Notes under the pieces: model-generated | Database searches by the model: none | What the model was told of the DNA's origin: nothing | The model's input: the letters and a program-made list of their open reading frames with translations, nothing else | Part shown: positions 25,987 to 27,014 of the stretch, one piece after another | How the letters are laid out: every line of letters begins with the position of its first letter | Numbering within the stretch: position 1 is the stretch's first letter | DNA from: Acephala macrosclerotiorum | Lineage: Eukaryota > Ascomycota > Leotiomycetes > Helotiales > Mollisiaceae | Direction of reading: 5' to 3' | DNA: 27,014 nt | Assembly (NCBI GenBank): GCA_014904845.1 | Contig: MU119693.1 | Span: 1 to 27,014 of the forward strand | Made by a program: the position numbers and the translations under genes

Positions 25987-26271
25987 TTTAAAATTAAATA
26001 TTTAAATATTTGAAATTTGTAATTTATAATATTAATAAAATTTATTATAAAAGTTTCAAATAAATTTATCGAGTACATATTGAAATATTAAATTATAAAA
26101 TTGAAAATTATAAAAGTTTTAATATTTTTCGTTAAAATTTATATGCAAATTAATAATCGTATTTTATTTGATTAATTATTGAAAATATCGAAAAAATAAA
26201 TAAAAATAAAAATTGAAAATATTAATATTATTTAAAATTTAATCGTAAAATCGATCGATTCAAATAAAGTT

Positions 26272-26281
26272 TACGCGCGTA
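26272..26281. repeat. 10-base CpG palindrome TACGCGCGTA
   Basis: A perfect palindrome with three CpG, at the start of the most G+C-rich part of the window. No function can be assigned. Confidence 0.45.
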
Positions 26282-26422
26282 GCGAATATTGAATATATAG
26301 AATATTGTAATTAATCGAGTATTTAATCGATATTGAGAATTTGAATTGAAATACTTAGAGATTGAGCGATTTAATTGATTAAGTGTAATTATATAAATAT
26401 TGCGTACAATTGTTTGTAGTCG

Positions 26423-26435
26423 CTCGAAAGTCGAG
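26423..26435. repeat. Small hairpin CTCGA-AAG-TCGAG
   Basis: A perfect 5-base stem with a 3-base loop in the most G+C-rich line of the window. It lies just downstream of a TATATAAA-like stretch at about 26390-26400. An LTR-type promoter remnant is conceivable, but no matching second copy was found in the window. Confidence 0.35.
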
Positions 26436-26511
26436 AGTTTTAATGTTTTTATTGATCGAATTTATTTGTTAATCGATTATTAATTGAACGCTAAAGATTT
26501 AAACATACAAT

Positions 26512-26523
26512 TACTACGTAGTA
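26512..26523. repeat. 12-base palindrome TACTACGTAGTA
   Basis: A perfect 12-base palindrome centred on a CpG, about 60 bases before the edge of the G/C-free block. It might be a protein-binding site or chance. Confidence 0.45.
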
Positions 26524-26581
26524 CGCGCTATTGATAAAGTCGTTAATACTATTAGTAGATAATTGAAACGTGACAATTTTT

Positions 26582-27014
26582 CTTAATAATATTATATTAA
26601 ATAATTTTATTATATTTTTTTATATTTAATTTAATTAAATTTTTTTAATAAATAAATTTCATTTATATTCGTTTTTATTATTTTTTATAAATTTTAAAAT
26701 AATTTAAAATAATTATAAAAGTTTTATTTATAATATATAATTTTTTATATAATTTAATTTTTAAATTAATTATATATATAATATAATTATTAGTTTAAAA
26801 ATTATATTATTATAATATATTAATATTTAATTAATAAATAAATAAAATTATATAATAATTAATTAAATTTAAAATTTTTATTTAATATTATTAAAATAAA
26901 TATTATATAATTTAAAATTATATTTAATTAAAAAAAAATTATTTTTATTAATTTATTATTATATAAATTAATAAAATATAATTATATTTAATAATAATAA
27001 TTTTTTTAATAAAA
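26582..27014. other. Second almost G/C-free block, runs off the window
   Basis: Only about six G or C occur in the last 433 bases, and none in the final 190 or so. The left edge is sharp, changing from about 25-35% G+C within tens of bases. It has the same character and the same kind of left boundary as 17346-18056, but I see no ordered sequence match between them, which is hard to judge in pure A/T. Nothing coding is visible. Confidence 0.75.

Larger units (their letters stand above)
25141..26571. other. G-polar, relatively G+C-rich segment
   Basis: In 25141-25680 I count about 38 isolated G against 8 isolated C, and in 26281-26460 about 25 against 3. Almost every surviving C is in CpG. The line at 26401-26460 reaches about 35% G+C, the highest in the window. 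A 42-codon frame at 25290-25415 (stop at 25416-25418) reads as mixed coding-like sequence (L-T-S-E-E-I-K-S-I-F-R), but has no start and no recognisable family. The segment stops at the second G/C-free block. It is probably the youngest or least mutated remnant here, mutated mainly on the plus strand. Confidence 0.55.
1..27014. other. A+T-extreme, gene-free block with RIP-like signature
   Basis: No intact gene is visible on either strand. Sampled 60-base lines carry between 0 and about 20 G or C, averaging near 12%. Close to half of all C residues are followed by G, several-fold more CpG than this composition predicts, whereas CC and GG occur only about a dozen times in total. Repeat copies inside the window differ mainly by transitions. 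Loss of C outside CpG is what RIP in filamentous ascomycetes produces, because CpG is not its favoured target. My inference is an old heterochromatic block built from dead repeats. A naturally A+T-biased genome without RIP is the main alternative. No terminal TTAGGG-type repeat is present, so this is not a chromosome end. Confidence 0.75.

Noticed and set aside
26250..26571. A full LTR at the end of the G-polar segment.
   Set aside because: A TATA-like stretch and hairpin are present, but no second copy, primer-binding site, polypurine tract or target-site duplication could be found in the window.
1..27014. Bacterial endosymbiont or organelle genome as the source.
   Set aside because: Such genomes are densely coding even at very low G+C. 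Here there is no gene, rRNA or tRNA in 27 kb, and the CpG excess is atypical for them.

Overview
This 27 kb window contains no intact gene that I can recognise. It is extremely A+T-rich: sampled lines average roughly 10-13% G+C, estimated by hand. No open frame on either strand exceeds about 100 codons, and I found no rRNA, tRNA, CRISPR array or protein family. Most of the longest open frames have no ATG and are about as long as chance predicts in DNA where roughly one triplet in ten is a stop.

The sequence is not featureless. C and G survive mainly as CpG, at several times the frequency expected from composition, while CC, GG, CAG and CTG are nearly absent. Tandem-repeat copies differ from each other almost only by C/T and G/A transitions, often as a paired CG-to-TA change. 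The non-CpG C and G residues are also unevenly split between strands in long segments: C-rich at 1-2940 and about 18.9-20.7 kb, G-rich at about 12.3-13.8 kb and 25.14-26.57 kb. Together this is what heavy repeat-induced point mutation (RIP), or a similar cytosine-deaminating process, would leave. I therefore infer a filamentous ascomycete fungus, and a heterochromatic A+T-rich block such as a centromere, subtelomere or dead transposon nest. Other A+T-extreme eukaryotes (anaerobic gut fungi, Plasmodium, Dictyostelium) cannot be excluded from sequence alone.

Layout. 1-2940 is a C-polar, gene-free segment. 2.9-3.65 kb has a poly-T tract, a nested inverted repeat and two long minus-strand open frames of doubtful meaning. 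3.65-14.76 kb is mixed gene-free sequence with a few hairpins. 14.76-16.3 kb is the most informative part: a 66-bp tandem repeat inside a long open frame broken by one TAG, then an 84-bp tandem repeat, both looking like decayed repetitive coding sequence. 17.05-17.28 kb is a less degraded coding-like remnant, followed abruptly by a 0.7 kb block with almost no G or C (17346-18056). A CpG-rich palindrome cluster lies at 18.6-18.74 kb. 18.74-25.14 kb is gene-free with short repeats. 25.14-26.57 kb is a G-polar, relatively G+C-rich segment, and it ends at a second almost G/C-free block that runs off the window at 26582-27014.

No set of genes works together here. The interest lies in the mutational record and in what the decayed repeats once were.
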